A stretch of DNA of 64,000 nt from Candidatus Lernaella stagnicola (GCA_030765525.1 JAVCCK010000038.1:286882-350881), one strand, 5' to 3'; shown: positions 8,845 through 18,626, counted from the stretch's first letter. The notes: generated from the sequence alone by a model not told the origin. Made by a program: numbers and translations.

Positions 8845-9638
8845 CGCGGGCGTTGCAGCACGACGAAAACGTTATCGTCGGCGAAGGTGAGCGGCGCGGC
8901 GGCGTCGATTGGTGTAAGCGTTTCGTCGCGACGGCGTAGTTCGGCAAGCCGCAAGGGGCTACGTTCGATGGCTGCGTAAAACTGCGGTTGGTCCCATATC
9001 CGCAGCGTATGGCGGACGACGATTTCGGTACTCTCACCGCCCCGTCGCACGCGTAGCGAAGCTTCAAACATGCCCCAGCCGCGCTCTTGGTCGACCTCGC
9101 GCAAGATGAAATCCGCCGTGACCTGCGTGCGCCCGCGCGTGAAGGTCCAGGGTTTGCGGCGACCGATGAGTTCGGGCTCGACCGGTCCGAAACATATTTC
9201 GACGATATACACGCCGCCGGGCCGCAAGTTGCGCGCCACGGCGTCCAGGTGGCGGTCCGTGTCGCCGGGATCAGTCAAATAGCCGATCCCGTTGATTGGC
9301 GCGAGCACGAGGTCGACCGGCTTGGCCAAGCGAAACGCGCGCATGTCGCCCCGTATGAGCAGTGCGTCGCGCTCGGTTTCATCCAGCCGGCGTTGGGCGT
9401 AGTCGAGCAGTCGCGGGTTGTGATCGAGACCGACGGCATCCACGCCCAGATCGACCAGGTCGCGCAGTACCCGCCCGCTGCCGCACCCCACTTCCAGCGC
9501 ACGGCGCACCGGCCGGCGAAGCAAGTGTTCCGCCGCGCCGACCAACGCCCGCGTTTCGGGCAGGGAGTTCCAGCCGTAGGCGATATCGTAGGCCTCGGGG
9601 TCGTGGTAGAGAGGATCGGTCGTGACCTGATCTGTCAT
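8826..9638 (-). CDS. Class I SAM-dependent methyltransferase
   Basis: A 270-aa protein with SAM-binding motif I at residues 48-56 (LEVGCGSGR) and an acidic residue ending the second strand (VGLDHN). A motif resembling post-I and motif II follows (PVDLVLAPINGIGYL), then RPGGVYIVEICFG. This is a Rossmann methyltransferase of the small-molecule type (methyltransf_25/11 group). The substrate is unknown. The 3' end overlaps tldD on the opposite strand. It is divergent from recA with a 125-nt gap. Confidence 0.75.
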   Translation of the reverse strand: MTDQVTTDPLYHDPEAYDIAYGWNSLPETRALVGAAEHLLRRPVRRALEVGCGSGRVLRDLVDLGVDAVGLDHNPRLLDYAQRRLDETERDALLIRGDMRAFRLAKPVDLVLAPINGIGYLTDPGDTDRHLDAVARNLRPGGVYIVEICFGPVEPELIGRRKPWTFTRGRTQVTADFILREVDQERGWGMFEASLRVRRGGESTEIVVRHTLRIWDQPQFYAAIERSPLRLAELRRRDETLTPIDAAAPLTFADDNVFVVLQRPRYFFTP

Positions 9639-9696
9639 CGGCGTACCTTACGGTGCGGGCATGAGGCAATTAATAGCGAAACTACGGTCCTGGACG

Positions 9697-9725
9697 TTGC
9701 CCGGCGATACGCAGCTTGATATGAT
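9697..9725 (+). promoter_or_regulatory. Predicted recA promoter
   Basis: TTGCCC (9697-9702), 17-nt spacer, TATGAT (9720-9725). This is a good sigma70-like pair upstream of recA. No LexA-type inverted repeat was seen in the gap. The same hexamers with the same spacing recur upstream of the HEAT-repeat gene. Confidence 0.45.
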
Positions 9726-9763
9726 CCGTCATTCCCCGCAAGGTAGGGCCAAAGGAGTGTTTG

Positions 9764-10837
9764 ATGACCGACAAAAAAGTAGACGATAGCGAACTCACAA
9801 AGAAAGCGGAAAAGCGTCGGAAGATGATCCAGCAAGCCATCAGCCAGATCGAGAAACAGTTCGGCAAGGGCGCGATCATGCGCTTGGGCGACGGCGGGCC
9901 GCTCGTCAACGTCGAATCCGTGTCGACGGGCTCGCTGGGGCTGGACATCGCGCTGGGTGTCGGCGGTCTGCCGCGCGGGCGCGTGTGCGAGATTTACGGT
10001 CCGGAGTCGTCAGGCAAAACGACGCTGGCGTTGCATGTTGTGGCGCAAGTGCAAAAGCTCGGCGGCGTCGCGGCCTTTATCGACGCCGAGCACGCGCTGG
10101 ACCCGCTTTACGCGCGCAAGCTCGGAGTGGACGTCGAGGATTTGCTTTTGTCGCAGCCCGACACGGGTGAGCAGGCGCTGGAGATCACCGAGGTGTTGGT
10201 GCGTTCCAGTGCGGTGGATGTGATCGTGATCGACTCCGTGGCGGCACTGACGCCGCGGGCCGAAATCGAAGGCGAAATGGGCGACACGCACGTCGGCTTG
10301 CAGGCGCGTTTAATGAGCCAGGCCTTGCGCAAGTTGACGGCGATCTTGAGCAAAAGCTCGACGCTGTTGATTTTCATCAACCAGATCCGCATTAAGATCG
10401 GCGTGATGTTCGGCAATCCGGAAACGACGCCGGGCGGCAACGCGTTGAAGTTCTACAGTTCGGTGCGCTTGGATATCCGCCGCATCAGTTCGATCAAGGT
10501 CGGGCAAGACGTCCTGGGCAATCGCGCGCGGGTAAAAGTCGTGAAAAACAAGGTCGCGCCGCCGTTCCGCCAAGCCGAATTCGACATCGTGTTCGGCAAA
10601 GGCATCAGTTATTCCGGCGAATTGGTCGACCTGGGCACAAACGCCGACGTGCTGGAAAAGTCCGGGGCGTGGTATAGTTACGGCGAGACGCGCATCGGTC
10701 ACGGCAGGGAAAATGCCAAGGCGTTTTTCGAGGCCAATCCCGATGTCGCCGCTGAAGTGCACGAGAAAATCATGGCCACGGCCGGGGGCCTGGAGGTCCT
10801 GGGCCGCGAGGAACCAGCCGAAGACGCGGAGGAGTAA
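9764..10837 (+). CDS. recA: Recombinase RecA
   Basis: Start chosen at ATG 9764 with AGGAG at 9753-9757; an in-frame TTG one codon upstream is less likely. Length is 357 aa, normal for RecA. Walker A is GPESSGKT (79-86). Other diagnostic stretches are the Walker B strand ([17 protein letters not shown]), loop L2 with the [18 protein letters not shown] signature, and the conserved [20 protein letters not shown]. The C-terminus is acidic, as usual. RecA makes the ATP-dependent filament for homologous recombination and SOS signalling. It is followed after 6 nt by pilT, so it heads an operon. Confidence 0.97.
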   Translation: MTDKKVDDSELTKKAEKRRKMIQQAISQIEKQFGKGAIMRLGDGGPLVNVESVSTGSLGLDIALGVGGLPRGRVCEIYGPESSGKTTLALHVVAQVQKLGGVAAFIDAEHALDPLYARKLGVDVEDLLLSQPDTGEQALEITEVLVRSSAVDVIVIDSVAALTPRAEIEGEMGDTHVGLQARLMSQALRKLTAILSKSSTLLIFINQIRIKIGVMFGNPETTPGGNALKFYSSVRLDIRRISSIKVGQDVLGNRARVKVVKNKVAPPFRQAEFDIVFGKGISYSGELVDLGTNADVLEKSGAWYSYGETRIGHGRENAKAFFEANPDVAAEVHEKIMATAGGLEVLGREEPAEDAEE

Positions 10838-10843
10838 GCTCTC

Positions 10844-12055
10844 ATGGCCGTCGCCGGACACTTGGATATCAACCGCCTGCTTTCCGCCGCGGTAACCAAC
10901 AACGCCTCGGATATCCACCTCAAGCCCGGCCACGTGCCCGTGTTTCGTATCAACGGCAAGCTGCACGACCTGAACAAGCACCCGCGGCTGTCCGCCGACG
11001 AAGTGGCCCGCGTGGCCGAAATGATGCTCGATGAACGCCAAGTCGCGGTGTTTAAAGATCGTAACGAAATCGACTTGGCCTACAGTGTGCCGAATATCGG
11101 CCGGTTTCGCGTCAACGTGTTTCGGCAACGCGGCTCGATCGCCATCGCGATGCGCACGATTCCCTACCACATTCGCGATTTCAAAGACCTCAACCTGCCG
11201 ACGGTTATCGACAAGATTTGCGAGGAACGACGCGGCTTGGTGCTCGTGACCGGCGCCACCGGCTCGGGAAAATCGACCTCGCTGGCCGCGATGATCGACC
11301 ACATCAACGCCAGCCGCACCGAGCACATCATCACGGTGGAAGATCCGATCGAGTTTCTAATTCGCGATAAGAAGAGCATCGTCAGTCAACGCGAAGTCGG
11401 CTTCGATACCAACAGCTTCCTCAACGCTTTGCGCTCTGCCCTGCGGCAAGACCCCGACGTCATCCTCGTGGGCGAAATGCGCGATTACGAGACCATCGCC
11501 ACGGCACTGCTGGCCGCCGAAACGGGCCACTTGGTTTTCTCGACGCTGCACACAACCGACGTGATGGAAACCATCGCCCGCGTCCTGGCGGTCTTCCCGG
11601 CCGAGCAGCAAAACCAGGTTCGGTTTCAGCTTTCCACAACACTCAAAGCCATCATGTGCCAACGCCTGATCCCGCGCGCCGACGACAGCGGCCGCGTGCC
11701 CGCCGTGGAAGTGCTCGTAGCCAACGCGCGCGTCCGGGAGTGCATCAAGGAGCCGAAAAAGACCGGCGACATTCCGGACGTCATGATGCAAAGCTACACG
11801 ACCTACGGCATGCAGTCGTTCGATATGAGCCTGTTGCAGTTGGTTACGACCAAACTCATTTCCGTGCAAGCGGCGCTGGAAAACGCCTCGAACCCCGGCG
11901 ATTTGCGGTTGCGCCTGCAGGGCGTTTCCGGTTCCGACGAAGCCTCCTACGACGAATACCGCGAAGGCGAAGAAAAAAAGAAAAAGAAGAAAGGCGGCGA
12001 CGACGATGAAGGCGGCGGGGGCTTGAACGATTTGATCGAGCGCTTCTCGGAGTAA
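10844..12055 (+). CDS. pilT: Type IV pilus retraction ATPase PilT-like
   Basis: A 403-aa secretion-superfamily ATPase. The N-terminal domain has ASDIHLKPG. Walker A is GATGSGKST (137-145), with an Asp-box strand at HIITVEDPIEF. The His box is GHLVFSTLHTTDVMETI. The PilT-type C-terminal AIRNLIRE region is present as ARVRECIKEPKK before GMQSFDMSLLQL. PilT drives pilus retraction and twitching. Odd feature: an additional C-terminal tail with a Lys run, then Asp/Gly-rich residues, ahead of a final short helix (LNDLIERFSE). No pilin or pilB gene is in view. It sits 6 nt after recA. Confidence 0.9.
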   Translation: MAVAGHLDINRLLSAAVTNNASDIHLKPGHVPVFRINGKLHDLNKHPRLSADEVARVAEMMLDERQVAVFKDRNEIDLAYSVPNIGRFRVNVFRQRGSIAIAMRTIPYHIRDFKDLNLPTVIDKICEERRGLVLVTGATGSGKSTSLAAMIDHINASRTEHIITVEDPIEFLIRDKKSIVSQREVGFDTNSFLNALRSALRQDPDVILVGEMRDYETIATALLAAETGHLVFSTLHTTDVMETIARVLAVFPAEQQNQVRFQLSTTLKAIMCQRLIPRADDSGRVPAVEVLVANARVRECIKEPKKTGDIPDVMMQSYTTYGMQSFDMSLLQLVTTKLISVQAALENASNPGDLRLRLQGVSGSDEASYDEYREGEEKKKKKKGGDDDEGGGGLNDLIERFSE

Positions 12056-12061
12056 CCAGAC

Positions 12062-12967
12062 TTGCAATATCTCCACCCCATTTTGCTATCGATGCGCCCG
12101 CGCCAGTGGGTCAAGAATTTTATGGTGTTTCCAGCGCTCGTGTTTTCCGGCAACGTGTTCGACCGCACGAGCTTGCTGGTCACCTGCGGCGGATTCGTAG
12201 CGTTCTGCCTGGTATCCGGCGCGGTCTATCTGATCAACGACCTGGCCGATGTCGAGCGCGACCGCAAGCATCCGGTCAAGTGCAAGCGGCCGATCCCATC
12301 CGGGACGCTGCCGGCGGATGTGGCGCAGCGAGCCGTGTTTTGGATCTTAGGACTCGCCTTCGGCCTCGCACTCGGTCTAAACGTGATTTCCACCAAGGTC
12401 GGCTTTGATTTCGCGCTGGTCTGTCTTCTCTATCTGGCCCTGCAGATCGCCTATTCCAAGCGCCTGAAACACGTGGTGATCCTCGACGTCATGTGCATCG
12501 CCATCGGCTTTGACCTGCGCGTCATCTCCGGCGCGACGCTGATCAACGCGCCAACCAGCTTCTGGGTCGTCGTGTGTACGACTTTACTGGCCCTTTTCCT
12601 GGGCTTCGGCAAACGCCGGCACGAACTCACCCTGCTGGCCGAAGATGCCACCAGTCACCGCCGCATCCTGCAGGAATACAACATCACATTCCTCGACCAG
12701 ATGATCGCCGTGGTGACCGCCTCGACCGTGCTCGCGTACAGCTTGTACACCACGAACCAGGAAACCATCACGCAATTCGGCGAGAACGCCCGCTATCTGC
12801 CGCTGACGATTCCCTTCGTCCTCTACGGCATCTTTCGCTACCTCTACTTAGTGCACCAAAAGGACAGCGGCGGCAGCCCCACGAAAACCTTGTTGACCGA
12901 CCCGCCAATCCTCATCAACATCGCGCTGTGGTTTGCCACAGTCGTCGTCGTGCTTTACTACGTCTAA
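12062..12967 (+). CDS. UbiA-family prenyltransferase, decaprenyl-phosphate phosphoribosyltransferase-like
   Basis: A 301-aa polytopic protein with about eight or nine hydrophobic segments. TTG start at 12062, 7 nt after the pilT stop, with GGAG upstream; the next candidate is ATG 12092. The first Asp-rich motif is NDLADVERDRKHP (59-71), the NDxxDxxxD motif of UbiA enzymes. SMRPRQWVKNFMVF is typical of the DPPR-synthase branch, which transfers phosphoribose to polyprenyl phosphate in the arabinose/ribose cell-envelope pathway. The second Asp motif is weak, as in that branch. The exact donor and acceptor are inferred. It is co-transcribed with recA-pilT. Confidence 0.75.
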   Translation: MQYLHPILLSMRPRQWVKNFMVFPALVFSGNVFDRTSLLVTCGGFVAFCLVSGAVYLINDLADVERDRKHPVKCKRPIPSGTLPADVAQRAVFWILGLAFGLALGLNVISTKVGFDFALVCLLYLALQIAYSKRLKHVVILDVMCIAIGFDLRVISGATLINAPTSFWVVVCTTLLALFLGFGKRRHELTLLAEDATSHRRILQEYNITFLDQMIAVVTASTVLAYSLYTTNQETITQFGENARYLPLTIPFVLYGIFRYLYLVHQKDSGGSPTKTLLTDPPILINIALWFATVVVVLYYV

Positions 12968-13030
12968 CCGGGCTTCAAATTCCCGCCCGCGATTGTTACA
13001 CTCCCCGCCCTTGCAGCTAGGGAGGCAGGC

Positions 13031-16000
13031 ATGAAAGAGCTGGCCGGGTCGCGACGATACCCGCCGCTCGACGCACTGATCGACGCCTTTCGGAGCGGCA
13101 CGCCGCGTTTGGCGGCAGCCGGTCTCGCCCGGGGAAGTTGTGCCCTCGTGCTGGCCGCTCTGCTACGGGAGTTCGACGGGCCCACCCTGGTTCTGGCCGC
13201 CGATTCGAAATTCGCCCACCAAGTACGCGAAGATCTCGCCTTTTTCCTGCGCGCCGACGACGGCTCCGAAACCAAGCGATTGATGGAGTATCCCGCCTAC
13301 GACGTGGCGCCCTTCGAGTCGATCAGCCCGCACGGCTCGATTCTCAGCCGCCGCGCCCGTTCGCTCGAAGCGCTGGCCGCCGGACGCCGGCCGATCATCG
13401 TGGCGCCGGTCGAAGCGGTGATGAATCGTATTATTGCGCGAGACGTGTTCTTGGGCGGACGCCAGCGCGTGAACGTGCCGGATTTGTATGAGCGCGACGT
13501 ACTTGTCGGCGATCTGCTGGCGATGGGCTATCGCATCGTGCCGCTGGTGGAGGAAGTCGGCGAGGTCGCGGTGCGCGGCGACATCATCGATATTTTCGCG
13601 CCCGCCTACGAAATGCCGATTCGCATCGAGATGTTCGGCGACGAAGTGGAATCGGTCCGCCTCTTTGACCCCACGACCCAAAAAAGCCGGGCGCATCTGA
13701 AAAACGTCGTGCTGCACGCCTGCAGCGATGTCCACCTGGGCGAGGAAACCGCCGACCGTTTCGCGCTGCGCGTCAAGGCCTTGGCCGACGCGCAGGATAT
13801 CCCGAAGCCGCGCCGCGACCGGTTGGTTGACGAAGTGACCCACCGAATCGCCTTTCCCGGTATCGAGTTTTTCACGCCCCTTTTGCACGAGCGTTTGGAT
13901 TCACTTTTCACACATTTCGGCGGGCGTGGATTGGTCGTCACCGTCGAACCCGCGGCGGTGGAAGCCCGTATCGATAAATTTTACGACCGCGTCGTGGCGC
14001 GCCACACACGGGCGCGCGAAGCGGGCAAGTTGTCGGTTGAAATCCAGGACCTGTACCTCGACCGCGATGAACTCAACGCGTCGATTGCGGGCCTGCACCG
14101 CTTGGCAGTGGGTCGCGACGCCTATGTGGAAGGTGGCGAGACGGTTCATTTCGATGTGCGCACCTTTGAGAGCCTGCGCGAGACGATTCTCGCCCGGGCC
14201 AACGAGCCGCAAATGCTCGCGCCGCTGGTCGACATCATCGGAGTCGGCCGAGCCGGTGAGGCGCGGGTGGTTCTGGTAAGCCGCACGATCGGCGGCGCCG
14301 ACCGCCTGGAACGCTTGCTGGCCGAATACCCCCCGCCGGTGGCGATGCGCCCGGAGCAATCCTTTGCCGCGGCGCTTTCCGGCGGCCAGGGGCTGGTGAA
14401 AGTGCCGGTACTGGTCGGCGATCTTTCGGCGGGCTTCGCCATTGCCGGCCTGGAATTGACGGTGCTGACCGAGGAGGACATTTTCGGCGAGCGGCGGCGG
14501 GCCGAGACCTACGCCAAGCGCCGCGTGGAGATGCTCAGTTCCTTCGCCGATCTTCGTGACGGCGACTTTGTCGTGCACACCCTGCACGGCGTGGGCATTT
14601 ATCGCGGGCTCCAGCCGCTGGAATTCGCCGGTTTGCCGGGCGAGTTTCTGCACGTGGAATACGCCGGCGGCGACAGGTTGTACCTGCCGGTGGATCGTTT
14701 GAGTTCCGTGCAGCGCTACGTGGGCACCGGGACCGTGCCGAAGATCGACCGCCTCGGCGGCACGCAATGGCTTCAAACGAAACGGAAAGCGCGACATGCG
14801 GCGCGGCTGCTGGCCAAGGATTTGTTGGCGTTGTATGCCGAGCGTGTTTCGCGGCGCGGCTTCTCGTTTCCGCCGCCCGATGAGATGTACCGCGAATTCG
14901 AAGCGACCTTTCCCTACGACGAAACGCCCGATCAGGCCCGCGCCATCACCGACGTGCTGGCCGATATGCTCGACGAACGACCCGCGGACCGCCTGGTTTG
15001 CGGTGACGTGGGTTTCGGCAAGACCGAAATCGCCATGCGCGCCGCGTTTTTGGCCGTGCTGGCAGGCAAACAGGTCGCTGTGCTTGTGCCCACCACAACA
15101 CTCGCCTTCCAACACTTCATGAATTTCCGCGCCAGGATGGCGCCGTTCGGCGTGAAGGTCGCAATGCTCAGCCGTTTTGTCGACGCGGCGAAACAGCGGG
15201 TAGCCATCGAGGCGCTCCAGGCAGGCGGCGTCGACGTGGTCGTCGGTACGCACATGCTGCTGGGCAAGCGCGTGCAGTACAAAGACCTGGGGCTGCTGGT
15301 GGTGGACGAGGAGCAGCATTTCGGCGTCGCCCAAAAGGAGAAAATCAAAAAAGTGGCCAAAACCGTGGACGTATTCACGCTCACGGCCACGCCCATCCCC
15401 CGCACATTGCACATGAGCTTGACGGGGATCCGCGACCTCTCGGTCATCAACACCGCGCCCGAGGATCGCCTGTCGATTCGCACCTTCGTCACCCGTTGGG
15501 ACGACGACACCGTGCGCGAAGCCTTGGAACGCGAGCTCGCCCGCGGCGGGCAGGCGTTTTTCATCCACAATCGCGTCAAGAGCCTGGACTCGGTGGCCGC
15601 GCGGGTGAAGCAGTTGGTGCCGCGCGCACGGATCGGCGTTGGCCACGGTCAGATGGACGAAAAGCGGCTCGAAAAACTGATGATCGACTTCTCCGAGGGA
15701 AATTTCGACATCCTGGTGTGCACGACGATCGTGGAAAGCGGCCTGGATTTCCCGCAGGCCAACACGATTGTAATCGACCGCGCCGACGCACTGGGCCTCT
15801 CGCAGCTTTATCAACTGCGCGGCCGTGTCGGGCGATCCAAGCGCCGCGCCTATTGTTATCTGTTGGTACCGCCGACCGGCGCGATGACGCCTGAAGCGCA
15901 CAAGCGACTGGCGGTGTTGCGCACCTTTACCGAGCTGGGCAGCGGATACAAAATCGCCGCGCGCGACCTGGAAATTCGCGGCGCCGGTGATTTGCTGGGC

Positions 16001-16549
16001 GCCGAGCAATCGGGGCACATCAGCGCGGTCGGCTTCGATATGTACACGAAGCTGCTGGAAGAGGAGACGGCGCGCCTGCGCGGCGAGTTGGTCGAGGAAC
16101 GCATCGAATGCGAGGTGTCGATCAAGGTGCCGTCGTATCTCCCCGAGGATTATGTTTCCGACGTGCACTTGCGGCTGGCGATGTACAAGCGCATCGCCGA
16201 CGCCGCCGACAACGCCGAAATCGAACAACTGCGCGAGGAATTGGTCGATCGTTTTGGTCGCTTGCCCCGCGCGGTGGAAAACTTGCTGGAGATTGTTTCG
16301 CTGCGACGCTGGGCGGAAAAATTGCGGATCCGGAAGATCGAGGCCAGCGGCGATCACCTCGCGTTCGAGTTCGACGACACCACGCCGGTGACGCCGGCCA
16401 AACTCGTGCAATTGGTCTCGGCCAATGCGCAATCATTATCGATGACTCCGGAAGGCAAGTTGTATCAAAAAACCTCAGGTTTATCGGAGGATACCGTCTT
16501 TGAGCATCTTCGCCGGGGCTTGCAACGCCTAAGTGACTATGCTAGTTAG
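13031..16549 (+). CDS. mfd: Transcription-repair coupling factor Mfd
   Basis: 1172 aa, the usual Mfd length, with GGGAGG before ATG 13031. The UvrB-like N-terminal part carries YPAYDVAPFE and the strand-specific RGDIIDIFAP block. A CarD/RNAP-interaction domain lies at about residues 500-570 (GDFVVHTLHGVGIYRGL). The RecG-like translocase has Walker A GDVGFGKTE near 658 and DEEQHFG near 760, then motif VI (QLRGRVGRS). The C-terminal TRCF domain is present. Mfd removes stalled RNA polymerase and recruits UvrA. Downstream are three PPIase/SurA genes, a common neighbourhood in deltaproteobacteria. Confidence 0.97.
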   Translation: MKELAGSRRYPPLDALIDAFRSGTPRLAAAGLARGSCALVLAALLREFDGPTLVLAADSKFAHQVREDLAFFLRADDGSETKRLMEYPAYDVAPFESISPHGSILSRRARSLEALAAGRRPIIVAPVEAVMNRIIARDVFLGGRQRVNVPDLYERDVLVGDLLAMGYRIVPLVEEVGEVAVRGDIIDIFAPAYEMPIRIEMFGDEVESVRLFDPTTQKSRAHLKNVVLHACSDVHLGEETADRFALRVKALADAQDIPKPRRDRLVDEVTHRIAFPGIEFFTPLLHERLDSLFTHFGGRGLVVTVEPAAVEARIDKFYDRVVARHTRAREAGKLSVEIQDLYLDRDELNASIAGLHRLAVGRDAYVEGGETVHFDVRTFESLRETILARANEPQMLAPLVDIIGVGRAGEARVVLVSRTIGGADRLERLLAEYPPPVAMRPEQSFAAALSGGQGLVKVPVLVGDLSAGFAIAGLELTVLTEEDIFGERRRAETYAKRRVEMLSSFADLRDGDFVVHTLHGVGIYRGLQPLEFAGLPGEFLHVEYAGGDRLYLPVDRLSSVQRYVGTGTVPKIDRLGGTQWLQTKRKARHAARLLAKDLLALYAERVSRRGFSFPPPDEMYREFEATFPYDETPDQARAITDVLADMLDERPADRLVCGDVGFGKTEIAMRAAFLAVLAGKQVAVLVPTTTLAFQHFMNFRARMAPFGVKVAMLSRFVDAAKQRVAIEALQAGGVDVVVGTHMLLGKRVQYKDLGLLVVDEEQHFGVAQKEKIKKVAKTVDVFTLTATPIPRTLHMSLTGIRDLSVINTAPEDRLSIRTFVTRWDDDTVREALERELARGGQAFFIHNRVKSLDSVAARVKQLVPRARIGVGHGQMDEKRLEKLMIDFSEGNFDILVCTTIVESGLDFPQANTIVIDRADALGLSQLYQLRGRVGRSKRRAYCYLLVPPTGAMTPEAHKRLAVLRTFTELGSGYKIAARDLEIRGAGDLLGAEQSGHISAVGFDMYTKLLEEETARLRGELVEERIECEVSIKVPSYLPEDYVSDVHLRLAMYKRIADAADNAEIEQLREELVDRFGRLPRAVENLLEIVSLRRWAEKLRIRKIEASGDHLAFEFDDTTPVTPAKLVQLVSANAQSLSMTPEGKLYQKTSGLSEDTVFEHLRRGLQRLSDYAS

Positions 16550-16574
16550 GAGCGCTCGGAACGAGCAATATAAT
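16546..16574 (+). promoter_or_regulatory. Possible promoter for the PPIase/SurA cluster
   Basis: A perfect TATAAT at 16569-16574 lies 55 nt before the start at 16629. The best -35 at 17-nt spacing is only TTAGGA, which overlaps the mfd stop codon. The -10 is strong and the -35 weak. Confidence 0.35.
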
Positions 16575-16628
16575 GATGGAATTCAACCTAACTCATGTGG
16601 GTTTAGATTCGCCAGAAAGGGGTTCAAT

Positions 16629-17636
16629 ATGCTGAAACGTTCCCAATGGATTATTAGCCTACTGATTGCGGTGGCGTTCGCCTTGCCGCTCGTGGCTTGC
16701 GAGCAGGGCCAATCGACCGCCGGGCCCGCCAACGTTCAGAAATCGGGCAAGACCATTGCCACCGTCGGCGATGCGACGATTACCACGACCGATTTCGAAA
16801 ACATCCTGAAGCGCATCCCGCCCTTCAATCGCCGGCGCTACGCCGACAAAAAGGGCAAAATGGAATTGCTCGACAAGCTGGTCGAGGAAGAATTGTTCTA
16901 TCAGGAAGCCGTCCGGCGCGGTAAGCACAAGGACGCCGAATTCGTCGAGCGCATCGAGCAGATTCGCCGCGGCATTTTGGCCAGCATGGTCAAGAAAGAC
17001 CTCTACGACGAAGACATCGAAGTCACCGAATCCGACATGAAACAGTACTTCGAAAGCAATCCCGACAAATTCAAGACGCCGGAAACGGTCAAGGTGCGCC
17101 TCATTCTGCTGCGCGTGAAACGCAACGCGACCGCCGAAGAGGAAGCGGCAGCCAAAAAGAAGGCCGACGCGGCACTCACCAAATTGAAAGCCGGATCCTC
17201 CTGGGAGAAGGTCGTCGAGCAATACTCCGAAGATCGCGCTTCGAAAAAGAAGGGCGGCCTGCTGCCGAAAGTCCGTAAGGGCCTGCGCGGCAAAGAATTC
17301 GACGACGTCGCCTTCACCATCACCAAAAAGGGTGAGATCAGTGGTGTGTTCCGCGACAAGCGCGGCTTCAACATCATCAAGTTCGAAGAAAAAACCGACG
17401 CCACGCTCAAAGACTTCGAAGAAGTCAAAAGCACCATCGAGCGCCGCCTGAAACAGGAAAAACTGAAGACCAAAATGGAAACGACCATGGATCAGCTTCG
17501 CTCGAAAGCGGCCGTCAAAATTGACGAGGACATGCTCGACGGCGTGCAGGTCGATGCCGGACCCGATACTGGCGCCGGCCCCGCCGGAATGCCCGGCCTG
17601 CCCGCCATGGGCGGCAAAAAAGCCAAAAAGGAATAA
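16629..17636 (+). CDS. Parvulin-type peptidyl-prolyl isomerase lipoprotein
   Basis: Start chosen at ATG 16629 (AAAGGGG upstream), giving a lipobox LPLVAC with lipid Cys24. Residues ~38-160 form a SurA/PrsA-like N-terminal chaperone domain (IATVGDATITTTDFENIL). Residues ~165-275 form a PpiC rotamase-like domain (VKVRLILLRV, SEDRASKKKGGLLPKV, GFNIIKFEEK). The C-terminal ~30 residues are Gly/Pro/Ala-rich. It is likely an envelope-anchored folding factor for outer membrane proteins. It is first of three related chaperone genes, which suggests tandem duplication and divergence. Confidence 0.85.
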   Translation: MLKRSQWIISLLIAVAFALPLVACEQGQSTAGPANVQKSGKTIATVGDATITTTDFENILKRIPPFNRRRYADKKGKMELLDKLVEEELFYQEAVRRGKHKDAEFVERIEQIRRGILASMVKKDLYDEDIEVTESDMKQYFESNPDKFKTPETVKVRLILLRVKRNATAEEEAAAKKKADAALTKLKAGSSWEKVVEQYSEDRASKKKGGLLPKVRKGLRGKEFDDVAFTITKKGEISGVFRDKRGFNIIKFEEKTDATLKDFEEVKSTIERRLKQEKLKTKMETTMDQLRSKAAVKIDEDMLDGVQVDAGPDTGAGPAGMPGLPAMGGKKAKKE

Positions 17637-17672
17637 GATCTCATAATTCCTTATCGACGCGAGTTTTATCAG

Positions 17673-17703
17673 CGGGGTGGCCGACGCCACCCCGTTTCCG
17701 TTT
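17673..17703 (+). terminator. Intrinsic terminator or attenuator hairpin
   Basis: A perfect 9-bp GC-rich stem (17673-17681 with 17686-17694) with a 4-nt loop, followed by TTTCCGTTT. It lies between the first PPIase gene and the second and may reduce readthrough into the latter. Confidence 0.6.
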
Positions 17704-17717
17704 GGTGGGCCTGCGGT

Positions 17718-18623
17718 TTGGTCGCCTTGATCCTGCTGTGCGCCTGCCGCGCGAAAAACGATCTGCCCGAGGGCGTGCTGGCGCGGGTCGATCAGCACGA
17801 GATTTCGGTGGCCGAGTTCGAGTCGGCTTTCGCGCAGGCGCGGGACCGCGGCACAGTTTCGATGCCGGAGGACGAGGCGGCGCAACTGGCTTTGCGGCAG
17901 GCGTTTCTCGAATTCTTCATCGATCGCCTGTTGCTCGAACGAGAAGGCGAGCGCCGGGGAATCGACGTGTCACGGCAAGATATCGAAGCGGAAATCCGCG
18001 CGATGTACGCGGGCTGGGAACTCGACCGTTTCAAGCGCGCCGCGGGTGATCCGGCGTGGCTTTTCCAGCAGATTCACACGGCGTTGTTGATCGAACGGAT
18101 TGTGGAGCAGCGGTCGGGTGCGACGACCCCGGACGAGGAGGCGGTCGCCGCCTACTTCGCCGCGCACCCCGAGGAGTTTCAATTGCCGGAACAAGCGCGC
18201 GTGCGGCAAATCGTGTGCGCCGATCGCTCGCAGGCGACCATGGCACTGACCGATCTTTTGACCGGCGGCGATTTCGCTAAGGTGGCGGCGGCAACGTCCA
18301 TCGCTCCGGAAGCCAAACGGGGCGGCGATTTGGGTTTCGTCACGCGGGGCGAACTTTTGCCGGATATCGAGGAAGCCGCGTTTTCGTTACCGGTCGGCGA
18401 AATCAGTTCGCTGCTGGAGTCGCCCTTCGGAGTACACATCATTCAGGTCTTGGAGCGTTTGCCTGCCAAGACCTTGACCTTGCCGGAAGCGCGGCCCAAA
18501 ATCGAACACGTTCTACGGCGGCGCCGGGCTACCCAAGCGTGGCGGGCGCTGCGGCGCGACCTGCGGGAACAGGCGACCATCACGGTGGACCGGCGTCGAT
18601 TGCCGGGCCCCACAAAGGAGTGA
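17718..18623 (+). CDS. PpiC/SurA-like peptidyl-prolyl isomerase, probable lipoprotein
   Basis: The best start is TTG 17718. The frame stays open upstream but contains no normal start codon and runs through the terminator hairpin. This gives a very short hydrophobic leader VALILLCAC without N-terminal charge, so the true start is uncertain. Next is a SurA-N-like helical domain (VLARVDQHEISVAEFESAF, LRQAFLEFFIDRLLLEREG). Then comes a PpiC domain (ARVRQIVCADRS, KRGGDLGFVTRGELLPDIEE, FGVHIIQVLERL). It probably aids outer-membrane protein folding with its neighbours. The stop is 3 nt before the GTG of the next gene. Confidence 0.8.
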   Translation: MVALILLCACRAKNDLPEGVLARVDQHEISVAEFESAFAQARDRGTVSMPEDEAAQLALRQAFLEFFIDRLLLEREGERRGIDVSRQDIEAEIRAMYAGWELDRFKRAAGDPAWLFQQIHTALLIERIVEQRSGATTPDEEAVAAYFAAHPEEFQLPEQARVRQIVCADRSQATMALTDLLTGGDFAKVAAATSIAPEAKRGGDLGFVTRGELLPDIEEAAFSLPVGEISSLLESPFGVHIIQVLERLPAKTLTLPEARPKIEHVLRRRRATQAWRALRRDLREQATITVDRRRLPGPTKE

Positions 18624-18626
18624 AGC

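Noticed and set aside
9639..9763. SOS (LexA) box upstream of recA
   Set aside because: No GAAC/GTTC or CTG-N10-CAG type inverted repeat was seen. Other LexA types could have been missed.
13901..16432. Long open frame on the minus strand opposite mfd
   Set aside because: It lies wholly antisense to a clear Mfd. Its translation has no recognisable domain and is rich in His/Gln/Arg, as expected for shadows of GC-rich codon third positions.
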